A stretch of DNA of 64,000 nt from Paraphaeosphaeria minitans (lineage: Eukaryota > Ascomycota > Dothideomycetes > Pleosporales > Didymosphaeriaceae): NCBI GenBank assembly GCA_015832175.1, contig WJXW01000004.1:1364001-1428000 (forward strand), written 5' to 3'. The notes under the pieces are model-generated. The model was not told where the DNA came from, did no database searches, and saw nothing but the letters and a program-made list of their open reading frames with translations. Positions 32,608 to 45,194 of the stretch are shown here, piece by piece. Each line of letters begins with the position of its first letter. Position 1 is the first letter of the stretch. Position numbers and translations under genes: made by a program.

Positions 32608-33957
32608 TCACTGCACTATCCATTGGCAATGACAAGCATTCTCAGCGACACCAGCTTGCTGCTCGGTGTTTTTGCCAACGCCAGAGGCGTAGCCAGATGT
32701 CGTGTCGGTTGTGCTGAGAAAGTAGCGCGGTGCATCGCTTTTGCGCAAAGCCCCATGGTCCGATACGTTTTGCTGTTCACAATAGGCCTTTGTATCATTC
32801 TGAGCCCACTGTTCAAAAATTTGTACCACGAAGGGGAAAGCCGGCGAGGAAGACGTCTCTGTGGTCTTATTCGATCCGTGTGTAGTACTGGTCGTAGTGG
32901 CTGCGCGTTGTGATGCATAGACAAACACATCCATGTGGGTATTGTTGAAGTAGCAGAGCCAGGGGTTATCATCAGGTGTTACCTTAACTCTTGTGTCTCT
33001 TTCGACCTCGTGCTGAGGTCGACCGAGAAATGATAATGCGTCATTCGCTAGTAGCGTAGTGCGATCGTAGGATGCTTGGAAATGCCAAATCACTTCCTTG
33101 TGAGGGTCATCTGGAGGATCGATGGAATCGAACTTTGTTGTAATAGTCGGAGGAAACTGCTGTCCATAGCTACTCGGGTCATCGCCACTTGTCTTTCGAA
33201 TGGACAGTTCCAGTTGCGACAACGAAAGTTCTGAGGAAGAGACCGCGACATGCAAATTCGCTTGGGAGATGCATGGCCATGCATCAGCGTCATCGCTGTC
33301 CGCAAGGCAAGCAGAACTCTGCTGACGAGGGGTGTTAAGGCTAAGACTGAAAGTTCCTAAAGGGAGGGAAGGATTGGAGGGCGAGGTTGGTGAAGTCGCT
33401 ACAGCTGAGGACTGCTCACTGGGTTCCCTTGCAGACACTTGAGCAACAGTAGAGCAACATCTCCAAGAATTCGACTTACCGTTTGGCCAGGCGTGGTTTG
33501 ACTGACAAGAGGCTGAGACAAATCGTCAACAAAAGACCGAGTTGCACCTGAAATGCATGGTCAGCGTGTACGTGGTCGGACTTTGTCGCGTTGGGTTATT
33601 TACACATAATAGTACAACAATACGTTGTTTTCCTGACAGGCGGTACCACCTGCGTTTGACTAAAGCTTTCCAAGCAGCGTTTGGGAGCGGTGGTAGAGGC
33701 TTCGAATAACTGTTCCAGTCGGTGAGTGTGGCGTAGAGCACTTCTTTCTCTGGAGTATCCGGGGAAACGGTTTTGCCGCAGGAGGTGTTGCACCGTTCGA
33801 TAGGAACTACCTCGAGATCGTATCCTATACAACTATCCGGGCGCTGGGTTACCAGTGCCTTTCCAGACGCTGTATCCTGGTTTACTCGAAATAGAGTGAG
33901 GATGCTCGGTACAGCTGGGGCTGATGGTTTCTTTGGTGACCGGCCAGGAAATCGCAT
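32608..33957 (-). CDS. DUF7820-like single-pass membrane protein
   Basis: Exons 33957-33604, 33547-33480 and 33427-32608 give 413 residues. Removing intron 1 restores one hydrophobic helix (RIVVLLC then VQLGLLLTICLSLL), flanked by basic RRWYRLSGKQR, so the protein is probably a single-pass membrane protein. The outer part is Ser/Thr-rich with a NPWLCYFNNT motif, VFVYASQ, and FPFVVQIFEQW; this resembles the extracytoplasmic domain of fungal DUF7820 proteins, whose role is unknown. Introns are 56 and 52 nt. The start ATG at 33957 is chosen because the upstream in-frame codon is TTG; no other exon is obvious. Confidence 0.65.
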
Positions 33958-35860
33958 TGATTCCAAAATTCCAAAGTTGTACAAGGTCAGCGCTCGGTGT
34001 GTTCGTTCGATATGATGGTAGGCTGATCGGCATTGTTGTAATTAAGAGGGCTATCTCGAACGTATTTGAATGCTAGAAGACCTCCAGGGGTAACTGGTAC
34101 ATCTCAACGCGAGAACGTGAGACGCTCTATACCCGCTGTGCCTCTCAATGCTGGAAGGGGCGGTACAAACCGAGCGTATCATGTTTGTGCATATCGCGGT
34201 ATGGTCTTCAGATGCCATTCGAGGGGAAATACAATTACGTTCACCATGCTCGCTGTGCCGCGTGATGAGCGTTAGCGAGCCCTACCTTTCCCCGACGAGG
34301 CTGGGGCCCTCGATATTGATTGGCTTTGACTCTAACTGGTCATGGGGGCGGAACGCGCGTGCCGCTACCATCGCAGTGAAGAAATTCCATTGGGTCGTTT
34401 ATCCGCGATCTGCTTAAGGAATTGATAGGATGTTCGCGTTGATGTGTACCTCGAAGCCGTGACAGTTGTCGAGAGGCTTCGGCTAAGAAGCGACGACACC
34501 GCTGCGGTAGCCAAATCACTTTGCGGAGAGCGCTTCTAGAGAGACTCGATGTCAAGGCTAAGACACGGGGCTACATGCTGTTCCGTGCAGTTGTTGCAAG
34601 AAAGAGAGAAGCGCAAAAAGCTGAGAGTAGGAGCGTCCAAGTAAAGTGAACGTGTCGAGGACATGGATCACGGCCGTCGCAGAGGATTTGAGCCGCGCGT
34701 TAGGTACCGTACCTACCTACCTAGTGCTGCAATCATCTCAAAGATCTGATATCCAGCTTATGGGTATGTCTTTTGCCATGCAAATCGTGAAGCCGCAAGG
34801 AATAGCCAAGGCGTTGAAGTGCATCGTGACGGTTAGGTCGCGAGAAGGAGACCTACGGTAGATAGGTAGGTGGTTGCGTAGGTAGGTACGTAGTAGGTAA
34901 GCCGGGAGGCGCTCCTTCTGACGTCCAGTAGCACATCCGCATCAACCCTCCTCCACCCCATCCCAGATCGTTATATAATCCTTTCACAGGCTGGATTGTC
35001 GTCTCAAGATGTCTCATCCTGCATTGACGGCATGTTCGATCCGGACTGCGCGCGCGATCAGCTGCAAAGACACAGGTAGCCTACCGACACAACGCATGCA
35101 TGCCCCCCTGCATCATTGCGCGACATCAGTTCAGCTGAACTTGTGACAACATCGAGGCCTCGGTCCGACCTACCACATTGCCGCCCCGTAGCTATGAGAC
35201 GTCCAAACATGAAGGCATCCAAGACACTACGACCGTGGCAGCTCGACTGCTAGAATCGACTTGAGGCCTAATTCTCGATCGCTTGGCCGGACATGGCCCC
35301 CAACCCTATGACCGTCCGATGTATGGGGATCCGATATGGCTACAGAAGTCGTTTGACATACCATGCTACCGATACCTACGCATACGCTTTGCAGTCAATT
35401 CGTAGACAATGTCATGGACAACACTTGCCACATCGGCATCTTTCTTCCAGCTTGCTGGACTTGAGAGGAAGCTCTGAATCACATGCGAAGCTATTCACAC
35501 TGCTGTTTCATCGCTTACGCAGGTGTGACGCCGACTACCCGAAGCTTAACGGTCCACTATTTTCGACCTTAGGCTCCAGATCAATCCGTGGGCGAGGTGC
35601 ATGCCTCGACCAAAGTCCGAAATTGGAAGCAGTCTCCATGTCACTCCATTCGAGCGTTTTGAGGCTTAGGCGAAGCTTTCTGGATGGCTTGAATGCGTAC
35701 CAAATTTGCTGCGTGATTCGCGGGGTAGGTCTACTAAAACTGGGTTTCCAGCATGCTGGTATGCTGACAACCCTGAGCGACTGACCAACAGCTGAATTCT
35801 CCACCTTGACTAAAAACGTGCTGAGATAATCCACTGTCCGCCTGATAAGCCGGCGTCAAC
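33958..35860. other. Intergenic, about 1.9 kb
   Basis: Divergent upstream region of two membrane-protein genes. It carries clustered AGGTAGGT-type motifs at about 34700-34735 and 34855-34900. Frames up to 163 codons (35293-35784) lack features and are not called. Confidence 0.4.
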
Positions 35861-36789
35861 ATGGTGACCACAATCTGTGTGCTGGCGCACTCGACTTGCG
35901 AGATGTTCTGGGAACAAAGAGAACATGCTTTTAAACGTTGGCAGACCTCCTCACCCGCAAGCTCCTTTCTCCAGTGCCAGTATACGGAGATTAATGACAC
36001 AATGAACACATCGGCGAGCAAGGCGACCTTTTGGTCCATGATTGTTTCCAACTTTTGTCTCTCTGCTCTTTCAATTACGAACCTGGGTCTGATCAGTTCG
36101 ATGGTCGGCTTCATCCTCCACCAGAAGAGTATGTGACTTACGATAAACGACCCTTACCAAGCTAATAGCTCTTGCCAGACGTGATCGTTACGTATCAAGT
36201 GAATTGGCCAGGACGGACCGTGCAGCTCATTACGCACCCGGCAAACTTCTGGACCGATCAAGGCCACGAGTCTAATGGTGTAGCCGGCTACGGATTCTTC
36301 CTCGGTCTTATCGCAATGTATGTGGCATGGCGGCAAAGGCATCGGGCGGGAAAGGTACGTTGGGCATCTGTCATTTGCGTCCCTCGCTAACAGCAGTTGC
36401 AGCCTCCTTCGAAGACTCTGGTCGCAGTGTTTGTTCTGCAGCTACTCTCGGTGCTCTTCACGTTCTCGGCCATCGTCTTCGTCTTTGTCGTCACCAACCA
36501 GACGAAGCACCAGCACGTTCTGGAATCCGTCGCGCGCTCGAACGTACCCTACCCCGAACGCTGGTGGACGCCCGAGAACTGGTACAAAGCCGTGCTGGAG
36601 CTGCCGCTGGCTTCGGAGCAGCATCGCCGCAACATCAGCTCAGCTGTTACGCATATGGTGGCGTGGAAGTGGATCCTCATTCCCATCTTTCTGCTCGATG
36701 TGTTGACTTTTGCGATCTCGACCGTGGAGATGATCAGGCAACGCAGGATCCCGCGACAACATAGCATACGTTCTGTCGAGGTGAAGTGA
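35861..36789 (+). CDS. Four-span membrane protein, uncharacterised
   Basis: Exons 35861-36128, 36179-36354 and 36403-36789 give 276 residues. Hydrophobic segments occur in NFCLSALSITNLGLISSMVG, GYGFFLGLIAMYVAW, LVAVFVLQLLSVLFTFSAIV and ILIPIFLLDVLTFAIS. A 50-residue loop with PERWWTPENWYKAVLELP lies between the last two, where a Trp-rich motif plus helix suggests an extracellular or lumenal cap. The last 25 residues are basic. The start could be the Met at 36002 instead, giving a shorter N-terminus. I do not recognise the family; it is not a tetraspanin by its Cys pattern. Splice sites are GTATGT/CCAG and GTACGT/GCAG. Confidence 0.6.
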
Positions 36790-37772
36790 GGGTAGGAGAT
36801 ATACTGCAACGCAGGTCATGCCGGTGGCTTCAGAGGCATATTTGTGATTTGCGGCTCGCCTTGGAAGCCGCGATGGTCAAACCAATAGGTACCTAGGAAT
36901 GGTGGCGCTCGATGTCCCCGCTTCGCTGTTTGATATGAGCGACATACCTCGTATCGTTATGGTACATACCAGCGTATCAATATGGTGGATATCAGCATCT
37001 GTACGATCCAAAATGAACGAGGTGGAGGTCGATAGAGCTATACCGCTGCACCTAAAGCTTCCTGTGCACCTGGGTTTCCTTCGTGACCATGCCGACATCG
37101 CATGGAACGGCGCGTTCACATGCGGCGTACTGGTACCTACCCCTGCACAAGCCGTACATAGTAGGTACCCAGCTGGAGGATGTCCTCATCACGCGCACAT
37201 TCATGAATCATGCTGGGAGTGCATGGGCACTCTCGAAGGCCTTCTGACAAGAACACCCTCACTAGGTACCGAGCATTCGTTCAATTGCATGCTCGTTGAT
37301 TCGCCGTGATATAGCTACCTACTTGTTGGCGTTTGGACTGGGTGCAGTCTCGGCATGCCTGCCCATAGGTAGGTAGGTATTGGTGCTTGCCTCCATGCAA
37401 CCTTTCTACGGCGCAACCACAACACTTGACTCGTTCATACTACAAATAAGTAGTAGAACTTCCATCTCATCCTACCAAGCTCAGCACGAGCTAAACAAGC
37501 CCATAAGGCATCGCACCCTTGCGTCGCATCCCACTCCGGACGGTAAGCGAGGAAGCACCAACGAGCCTCGGAGCGGGACCTCAACATCGAAAAAGTTGCC
37601 CCCCAAAGCGCCCGCCGACGCCCAACCCTCACCGCCTTCTCACGTGCGGTCCTCGCTCGGTCTGCCGCACTCCACTGCCACTCCAGTTCCTGGCCAGATC
37701 GCATATTCCCCTCGAATGCCATCGCCGACCGCATAGCTCCCCGCGACTGCACACACCGCACGACCACCCGCC
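36790..37772. other. Intergenic, about 1 kb
   Basis: No gene is supported. A TAGGTAGGTAGGTA run lies near 37367-37380 and GTAGGTACC occurs near 37160. Confidence 0.35.
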
Positions 37773-38823
37773 ATGAGCTGGCTCCTCTACACCATGGCCG
37801 CCCCGCCTCTCCTCATCGTCTTGCTGCGCGCGCTGTCGCTTGTCCTGCCCGGGAAGCTGGCGCAGCAGGCCTCGTTCGCGGCCTTCTTCGTCACCAGCAT
37901 GATCATGATGAGCATGTGCGCCATGTACGGCGTGTTCGCGAGCATATTCCTGCGGGCCGTGGGGTACGGGGGCTTGAGCCAGTGGACGGTCGCCAGGGCA
38001 TTCAAGTGGACCATGTGGTTGATCACTGGGGTCACCTTCAGGGTGACCAACAACGGCGGCGAGGAAGCGCTGTTGACGCGACCGGCCGTGTTCTTGGGAA
38101 ACCACCAGAGGTGAGTGCTTGTCTCTGCATGTGCCCCAGGCTGCACGCCACGCACGCAGCGAGCTCGCAGACTGACACGCCGCAGCGAACTTGACGTCCT
38201 CATGCTCGGCTGCACGTTCCCCCAATACACCTCCGTCACAGCGAAAAAGTCGCTGAAATGGGCGCCCTTCCTCGGCTGGTTCAGTACGTCTCCCTCCCCT
38301 CGTCTCCCTCCTCACAGTACCCCGAACTAACCCACCCTCCTCCCCAACAGTGGCCCTCTCCAAAACCGTCTTCATCGACCGCGCCAACCGCACCACCGCC
38401 CGTGCCGCTTTCGACTCCGCCGCCGACACCATGCGCACCCAGCGCCAATCCGTCTTCATCTTCCCAGAGGGCACACGCTCCTACGCCGAGCAACCCGAGC
38501 TCCTCCCGTTCAAAAAGGGCGCCTTCCATCTCGCCATCCAGGCCGGCGTCCCCGTCGTGCCCATCGTCGTCGCAAACTACGCGCACGTGCTGAACGTCAG
38601 GAAGCGCGAGTTCCACCCGGGGGTGGTGGATGTGAGCGTGTTGCCGCCGATCAGCACCAAGGGCATGAGCGCCGAGGATGTGGATACGCTCATGAAGAAG
38701 ACGAGAGATGCGATGCTCGAGGAGCTGGTGAGGCTGAGCCACGTCGGTGGGCAGGGGAACGGGGTGCCGCTGCCGAGGGCGTCGGGGCGGGACGAGCAGG
38801 GCGAGCTTAGGAGGCGGAACTGA
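37773..38823 (+). CDS. SLC1: 1-acyl-sn-glycerol-3-phosphate acyltransferase (SLC1/AGPAT)
   Basis: Exons 37773-38110, 38186-38283 and 38351-38823 give 302 residues. The enzyme adds an acyl chain to lysophosphatidic acid to make phosphatidic acid, at the ER or lipid droplet. Two to three N-terminal membrane helices precede motif I, NHQSELD (H-x4-D), which is created by the splice (the intron sits within the Ser codon). Motif II lies in FIDRANR, motif III is FPEGTRS and motif IV is VPVVPIVV. The C-terminus is polar with a GRDEQGELRRRN end. The start ATG gives a hydrophobic first helix straight away, which fits the family. Confidence 0.92.
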
Positions 38824-39626
38824 GTGATGGGTTTGGACGCATCGGAGGCATGCACGGCATTGGCGTACGGGGCGTTCTCATGGCATATATCCACGCGGCG
38901 GGCTGGCGGGCTGGCGGGTAGGCGCTGCATTGTGCATTGTGCATTGCGCATCACGTATGATTTGGCATTGGCAAGGCCCACAGGGTGCTCTGCTCATGCT
39001 ACTTTTTCTTCTACTAGAAATCCACCATTTACATCCATTATTCCTGTGTATCCCGGCACCTACAGCTGCAGCTTGCGAGCCGAGAGAGGGTCATGTCTGC
39101 GTTGGCACATTGTCTCCCCACCAACCCGAAGCCATCTCAACTAGATAGATCAATGCCGCACGCGCGCCTTCCGACGTCGCTCCGACAAGCTTCCAGCTAC
39201 ACGCGTCTAGCAAAGCGCTGCGGCGCAAGTCTTGTCTCTCGCGCTGCCCTCGCGCTGCCCTTGCGCTGCCTTCCCCGCAGCCCCGCGTGCGCCCGCCCCG
39301 CGCCACTGCTTGCGGTATGCCGAAGCTCCACACAAGTGACGATGCGAGATGCAGACGCGTGTGGCAGCGCCGATGGCACGCAGCATTTCCAGCTGACCGT
39401 CCATAGGTACAAGGTCTACTACATGGCCGTTGCTGGCGTGCTGAGCTCCGTCCCTGTATTTCGTCCACCGCCGCGAGGAGAGTCGACAGCCACGAGGAGA
39501 TATATCCCGAAAAACTCCGTGGAGCCTTTGCACTGCAGTATCTATTCGCCGGCGCTGATTGAAGGAGATACTTACTGACTGTACCGTTGTTTCTGTTCGT
39601 CGATTGGGTTGCTACTACGAGACACA
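38824..39626. other. Intergenic, 0.8 kb
   Basis: Contains overlapping open frames on both strands across GC-rich DNA (39090-39630), but none has domain features; they look like chance frames. Confidence 0.35.
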
Positions 39627-40755
39627 ATGGCCGCTAGGAAAGATGGCATCACGGAGGTCACGGAGGTCACAGAGCGCTCGGCCGCCTTCTGTGTAGAGGG
39701 CAAGTCGGCCATAGTTACAGGCGCAGGCTCAGGTACATTCAAGCTATACCGGCATCCGCCACACTATGCGGCAAAGCGGTGGTAGCCGTTCCAACTACGA
39801 CACTGACGCTCCAATGCAGGCATCAACTTCTCCTTCGCCGCGCTGCTCCTCTCCAAAGGCTGCAACGTGCTGATCGCGGACCTGGCGCTGCGGCCTGAGG
39901 CGCAGAAACTGCTGGAGCAGTATGGTACTGGGTCGCCGCGAGCCGTATTCGTCAAGACAGATGTGACGGAGTGGACGCAGCTGGAGCGCATGTTTGAGGT
40001 GGCGCGGAGAGAGTTTGGGGGCGTGGATGTGGTGTGTCCGGGGGCGGGCATCTGTAAGTCACATCCATCCTGCCAGCCATGTCCATAGATGGGAAACAGA
40101 CTGACTAGGACGCCAACCAGACGACCCCCACTGGACCAACTTCTGGCACCCGCCCGGCAGCACCAAATCCAAAGACTCACCCACCGCAAACCGCTACGCC
40201 ACGCTCGACATCAACATCACGCACCCCTGCCGCACAACCCAGCTCGCCATCTCGCACTTCCTCGCAGACGGCGCCTCCCCTTCAAACCCAAAGCGCGTCC
40301 TCATCATCAGCAGCATCGCAGGCCAAGCCTCGAACCTCAACACCCCCCTCTACGTCGCGGCTAAGCACGCAATGAACGGCTTCATCCGCTCGCTCGGGCC
40401 GCTGGACGCGCGCCTGGGAATCCGCGTCAACGGCGTAGCCCCGGGCGTCATCAAGACGCCGCTGTGGACGGAGCACCCGGAGAAGCTTTTGTTCCTGGAC
40501 GAGGCGCAGGACGAGTGGGCGAGTCCGGAGGAGGTGGCGGAGGCGATGGTGCGGTGTCTTGAGGAGGGGGAGTTGGGTGGGGGGACGGTGTTGGAGGTGG
40601 GTGCTGGTCAGACGAGGAGGGTGGAGCAGTTTGGGGATCCGGGGCCGAATGGGAAGGGGCATACGGTGTCGAATTTGGAGAGGAGCTATGAGGAGGTGTT
40701 TGGGTGGCTAGGGGCGAAGGGGTGGGGGAGGGCGAAGGCGAAGGCGAAATTGTAG
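39627..40755 (+). CDS. Short-chain dehydrogenase/reductase
   Basis: Exons 39627-39732, 39820-40053 and 40121-40755 give 324 residues. The Rossmann cofactor motif TGAGSGIN is split by intron 1 and restored by splicing. NVLIADLAL and KTDVTEW continue the fold; CPGAGI stands where NAGI is usual. The catalytic residues are Ser in ISSIAG and YVAAK (Y-x3-K). GVAPGVIKTPLW follows, then a Glu-rich C-end. The fold is like 15-hydroxyprostaglandin dehydrogenase-type SDRs, so NAD is the likely cofactor (the Asp after the second strand supports this), but the substrate cannot be read from sequence. No signal peptide. Introns are 87 and 67 nt. Confidence 0.85.
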
Positions 40756-41580
40756 GATGTAAGGGGTGGGGGAGGGAGAGGGCGAAGTTGCGATGTGCGT
40801 GCTTCGGGCGACAACGTCCGGCAGCCACAGCCCGCGGCGTTATAGTTGGTAGGTACTGATAAAAGATGTGTTGCTGCGGAGATGTCGTCCGCGGACATGT
40901 GCAATGCCATTGGCGGAAGAAGCAAGCGTGCTGTGTTATTAGCTGCAGGGAGTGCGAAGACGATGGACTCGTAGAAAGTTTTGCTGAACTAGGCGCGGAT
41001 AGGCTGCATGAGGCGGAGAGGCCGCCTGTGAACCTCGCTCATCAGTCGCCGACCCGGAGCGGCATTTGGTTTGAGATTGGGCGGCCGGGCGTGACCTGCT
41101 GAGATTTTGAGGCTCGCAATGGTGGAATGAGCACCAAGACACTGGATGAGGCGAGGCGTTTATTGCCGTGCGCGGCGTATGGCTGGAAGATGAGAATTGC
41201 ATCAGCGACGATGGTGGTCAGGAAGACACGGAAAGGGCAACAGGGCCAGGTTGCTTTCTATTAGCAGCGGCATGGTAAGGCGCTGCTGATTGAAATTCGA
41301 CACGATGCAGTGGGTTTCGGCGGGCCCAGTGCAGGCCGTGATGGTTGGTGGTTCGTGGTTCGTGTTGGTGTTGCTTTCTCGGCCGCGTCGGTAGAGTCGG
41401 CGCAATCAGAATCGCAAACTCGTCGCCACTGTGACGCTGCCGGCGGGGCGCTTTCCACGCGGCGGGGCAGCACCTGCCAAAGCAAACCAACGCAGTTTCC
41501 CGCATCATTCCCAACACACTGGCCTACTTGATCCTTCTCCTTCTCTCATCCACCCACAACTCAACCGCCATACTCACACC
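40756..41580. other. Intergenic, 0.8 kb
   Basis: 3' flank of the SDR and promoter of transaldolase. The last 60 bases are C/T-rich with CACACC before the ATG, typical of a strongly expressed fungal gene leader. Confidence 0.4.
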
Positions 41581-42661
41581 ATGTCTTCCTCCCTCGATCA
41601 CTTGAAGGCCACCGGCACCGTCGTCGTCTGCGACTCGGGCGACTTCGCGACCATCGACAAGTACAAGCCCCAGGATGCGACGACCAACCCCTCGCTCATC
41701 CTCGCCGCCTCCAAGAAGCCCGAGTACGCCAAGCTCATCGATGCCGCCGTCAAGTACGGCAAGGAGCACGGCCGGGACCTCGACCACCAGGTCGACATCA
41801 CACTCGACAATCTGCTCGTGCAGTTCGGCAGTGAGATCCTCAAGATCATCCCCGGAAAGGTCTCGACCGAGGTGGACGCACGCTTCTCCTTCTCCACCGA
41901 GCAGTCGGTGAACAAGGCCCTGCGCATCATCGACGTACGTGCCCCGTGATTCACCAGCCGTCGGATGCCGCGGATGCTAACCTGCCCAGCTCTACAAGGA
42001 GGCTGGCATTGACAAGGACCGCATCCTCATCAAGATTGCCTCAACATGGGAGGGCATCAAGGCCGCCGAGATCCTCCAGTCCAAGCACGGCATCAACTGC
42101 AACCTGACCCTCATGTTCGCCCTCCCGCAGGCCATTGCCGCCGCCGAGGCTGGCGCCTACCTCATCTCTCCCTTCGTTGGCCGCATCCTCGACTGGTACA
42201 AGGCCGCGACCAAGAAGGAGTACTCCGCCCAGGAGGACCCCGGTGTCAAGTCGGTCGGCAGCATCTTCAACTACTACAAGAAGTACGGCTACAAGACTAT
42301 TGTCATGGGTGCCTCCTTCAGGAGCATTGGCGAGGTCACCGAGCTCGCTGGCTGCGACTACCTGACCATCGCGGTAAGTAATGACGCAATTGAAGACGGG
42401 AACGAGTGCTGATTTCAACAGCCCAACCTGCTTGAGCAGCTCTACAACTCCAAGGACGAGGTGCCCAAGAAGCTCGATGCTTCCGACGCAAACTCGCTCA
42501 ACATCGAGAGGAAGTCGTACATCAACGACGAGGCCCTTTTCCGCTTCGACTTCAACGAGGAGCAGATGGCCGTCGAGAAGCTGCGGGAAGGCATCTCCAA
42601 GTTTGCTGCTGACGCCGAGACGCTCAAGGACATCCTCAAGGAGAAGATCCGGGCGGCTTAG
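41581..42661 (+). CDS. TAL1: Transaldolase
   Basis: Exons 41581-41934, 41990-42373 and 42422-42661 give 325 residues. Transaldolase moves a dihydroxyacetone unit between sugar phosphates in the non-oxidative pentose phosphate pathway, in the cytosol. Landmarks are DATTNPSLI near the N-terminus, FSFSTEQSV, the Schiff-base lysine region [35 protein letters not shown] and [10 protein letters not shown]. The C-terminal helix ends KEKIRAA. Both introns are GTACGT/GTAAGT types of 55 and 48 nt and fall at codon boundaries. Codon use is strongly biased to C-ending codons, fitting high expression. Confidence 0.97.
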
Positions 42662-42749
42662 ACGATGAAGTTGTGATATCTGTCGTTTTCTCTTGACTGT
42701 GCAACGAGATACATTGAGAAATTGGCGCCCAGTGTAGACACCAAAATAG

Positions 42750-42857
42750 CAATGATTTACAGGAAAGCAATGATTTACAGGAAAGCAATGATTTACAGGA
42801 AAGCAATGATTCACAGGAAAGCAATAATTCACAGGAAAGCAACGATTCACCAAAAAG
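42750..42857. repeat. 18-bp tandem repeat, about six copies
   Basis: The unit AATGATTTACAGGAAAGC recurs about six times with growing divergence to the right (TTTAC to TTCAC). It lies in the 3' flank of transaldolase, 90 bases after its stop. On the minus strand it reads as a hexapeptide repeat, which explains the misleading 338-codon frame there. Confidence 0.9.
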
Positions 42858-43358
42858 TAATGGCACGAGATAACAATGATGCACGTTGGAAGATGTTTTC
42901 GCGTTGGAAACACACGGGAGAAGCAGTGCCATACCCACGCCACTGCGTACCACGACTTTAGACCAACTGCATTGACACCTCGCAACTTGGAACCATTTGG
43001 CATTACTCCTACTGCTAAATGGGTTGGCTGTCCCGATGGCGTCCGGTGGCAGCACACGCATGTGTAAAGAATGGGGCGACACCTGGCTAGCTGTTTCTGC
43101 TGGAGCTTTGAGGGGTTGAGGGGTTGAAATCATTAATCATCTGCTGGGGCGAGACTCGGAGCTAAGATCGGAATCGAGCAGCTCAGTTGCGTCAGTGGAC
43201 AGCATTGAGCAATGCCCCGCTCCAACGAGGAGCCGAACAGCGAAGCTTACCACGCACCCTTCTCCCTCTCTACACTACCATCTACACGACTGCAGCCACT
43301 GCTATCAACAATCAAACAATCAACTCATCCCAATCTATCCAACCTACACACCATCACA

Positions 43359-44335
43359 ATGGTCAAAGCCGGTACGTTTAGCTCCCTTGGGGTCTTACCT
43401 ACTGGTTAGGGCGGGGCTGCCGTCCCAGCCTGGCGCGGGGCACCCGTCCGAGCTGTTCGAGCGAGATTGAGCACGTTTTGTATGCTGCTACACCACTCAT
43501 TCGGTGATGCGAGAGAGAGAGGACACGCGCTGCATTGGGCTAGAGAGTAGCCGTGAGGACCATGCTGGAGGCGCGGGTGTTCCTGGCCGCCATGCAGCTC
43601 TCGCCAATGGCCGCGCTACGCTGGCAGACCTTGATGGGCAGCTGCGGCCCCCCATCATCGACGAGACGGGACACGGGACGAGCCTGTGTAGTGGGAGACA
43701 TGTTGGTACGAGATGACATGGGGGCTAACATGGGCACAGTCGCCGTCCTGCGTGGTGACTCCAACGTCAAGGGCACCGTCACCTTCGAGCAGGAGAACGA
43801 GAGCTCCCCCACCTCCATCTCATGGAACATCACCGGGAACGACGCTAACGCTGAGCGCGGCATGCACGTCCATGCCTTCGGCGACAACACCAACGGCTGC
43901 ACGTCTGCCGGGCCCCACTGTAAGTCCTGTCTGGGAAGCTCCCATCCCACACGAGCAGTTGTGTGCGAGTGGGCGTGAGAAGGAGCAACACTAACAGCTG
44001 TGCACAGTCAACCCCCACGGCAAGGAGCACGGCGCCCCCTCGGACGCGGATCGCCACGTCGGCGACCTGGGCAACTTCAAGACGGACGGCCAGGGCAATG
44101 CACAGGGCTCCGTGACGGACAAGCTGATCAAGCTCATCGGGCAGGACAGCGTTATTGGCGTGCGTTTTCCCCTCGTTGCTTTGCGGGATGAGAAGAGGCT
44201 GACGAGAGTCAACAGCGCACCATCGTCGTCCACGGCGGCACCGACGACCTCGGCAAGTCCGACCACCCCGAGTCCAAGAAGACCGGTAACGCCGGCACAC
44301 GCCCTGCCTGCGGCGTCATTGGCATCTCGTCCTAG
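43359..44335 (+). CDS. SOD1: Cu/Zn superoxide dismutase
   Basis: Exons 43359-43371, 43740-43919, 44008-44159 and 44216-44335 give 154 residues, the normal length. The enzyme converts superoxide to peroxide and oxygen in the cytosol and intermembrane space. Metal ligands are seen in [28 protein letters not shown] and IVVHGGTDD. The disulphide pair (GCTSAGPH and RPACGV) and the channel Arg are present. The first exon codes only four residues plus one base and is followed by a 368-nt intron, the longest clear intron in the window; the others are 88 and 56 nt. The model is set by exact continuity of the family sequence. Confidence 0.97.
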
Positions 44336-45194
44336 ACGCTTCGCGCCGCATCGTTTTCGTCGGTGTACGAAGCAGCGTCGACTTTGGTCGTTCAGCACGG
44401 GATGACGGACGAGGCGACGGAAAGTAAAGAATGAACGAAATAGTGGTGCCATGTATCTTTGACATGTAGGCTTGGTCTTTTTTAGCTAGCTGGCTGGCTG
44501 GCTGGCTCGCTCTGCGGGGGCAATAGATGAACGTCACTCACTAGCCGATTACCTGCTTGCGATGCTGCGTGCTGTGATGAGCATCTGAACTGCTGTGTAT
44601 GACGATTGCGACGCACCGCTTGGCTGAGCAGAGAAAGCACATGTCCACCCAACGCATACCGTCGTGAAGACTGACTTATTCACCGTATCGGCCTTCCCTC
44701 TCTCCACTCTCTCCTCCTTCCACCACGGCCACGACGCCCCAGCACGCTTACTCCGAGTCCTTCACACATGAGACCTACACGAAGCGGACCACAAGCATGC
44801 ACATTAGGAACTAGTCTTTACAAAGCTAGTAATGCTACGAGCGCGGGAAGCTGCTCAGCTACTATTCCACCGCAGCGTATCCAGCGAGTGGAGATCCAGC
44901 GCTTTGATGGCAAGGGATTTATTAGTCTCCCAGGCCGCAAAGTCCAGCGTAGGAATGTCGACGTGCGGCCCATCCAGCGATGCGGCATCCACAACTTTGA
45001 CCGCCGGGGATCTGACGGAACCAGACGCGACGTCCACGAGTTTGATGTCCAGGGGATTGAAATCGGGAAATTTGGTGTGCAGAGGCGTGAGAAGTACAGG
45101 AGCGCTGAGATGGAGTGATTCGAGGTTCAAGGGCGCAATTTCCAACGGCTTCAGGTCCAGAGCGTCGACGAGGCGGGAACTCTCTACCGCGGAG
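44336..45194. other. Intergenic with degenerate repeat
   Basis: A GGCT run lies at about 44486-44510. From 44860 to 45190 both strands read as loose octamer-like peptide repeats, which looks like an older, more diverged part of the neighbouring minisatellite. No gene is called. Confidence 0.4.

Noticed and set aside
35293..35784. 163-codon plus-strand frame as a gene
   Set aside because: Composition and lack of any domain or splice context point to chance.
39093..39627. Overlapping frames on both strands as genes
   Set aside because: GC-rich DNA gives long chance frames; neither strand has domain signals.
42041..43057. 338-codon minus-strand frame with FPVNHC repeats
   Set aside because: It is the antisense of transaldolase run into the 18-bp repeat; there is no independent coding evidence.
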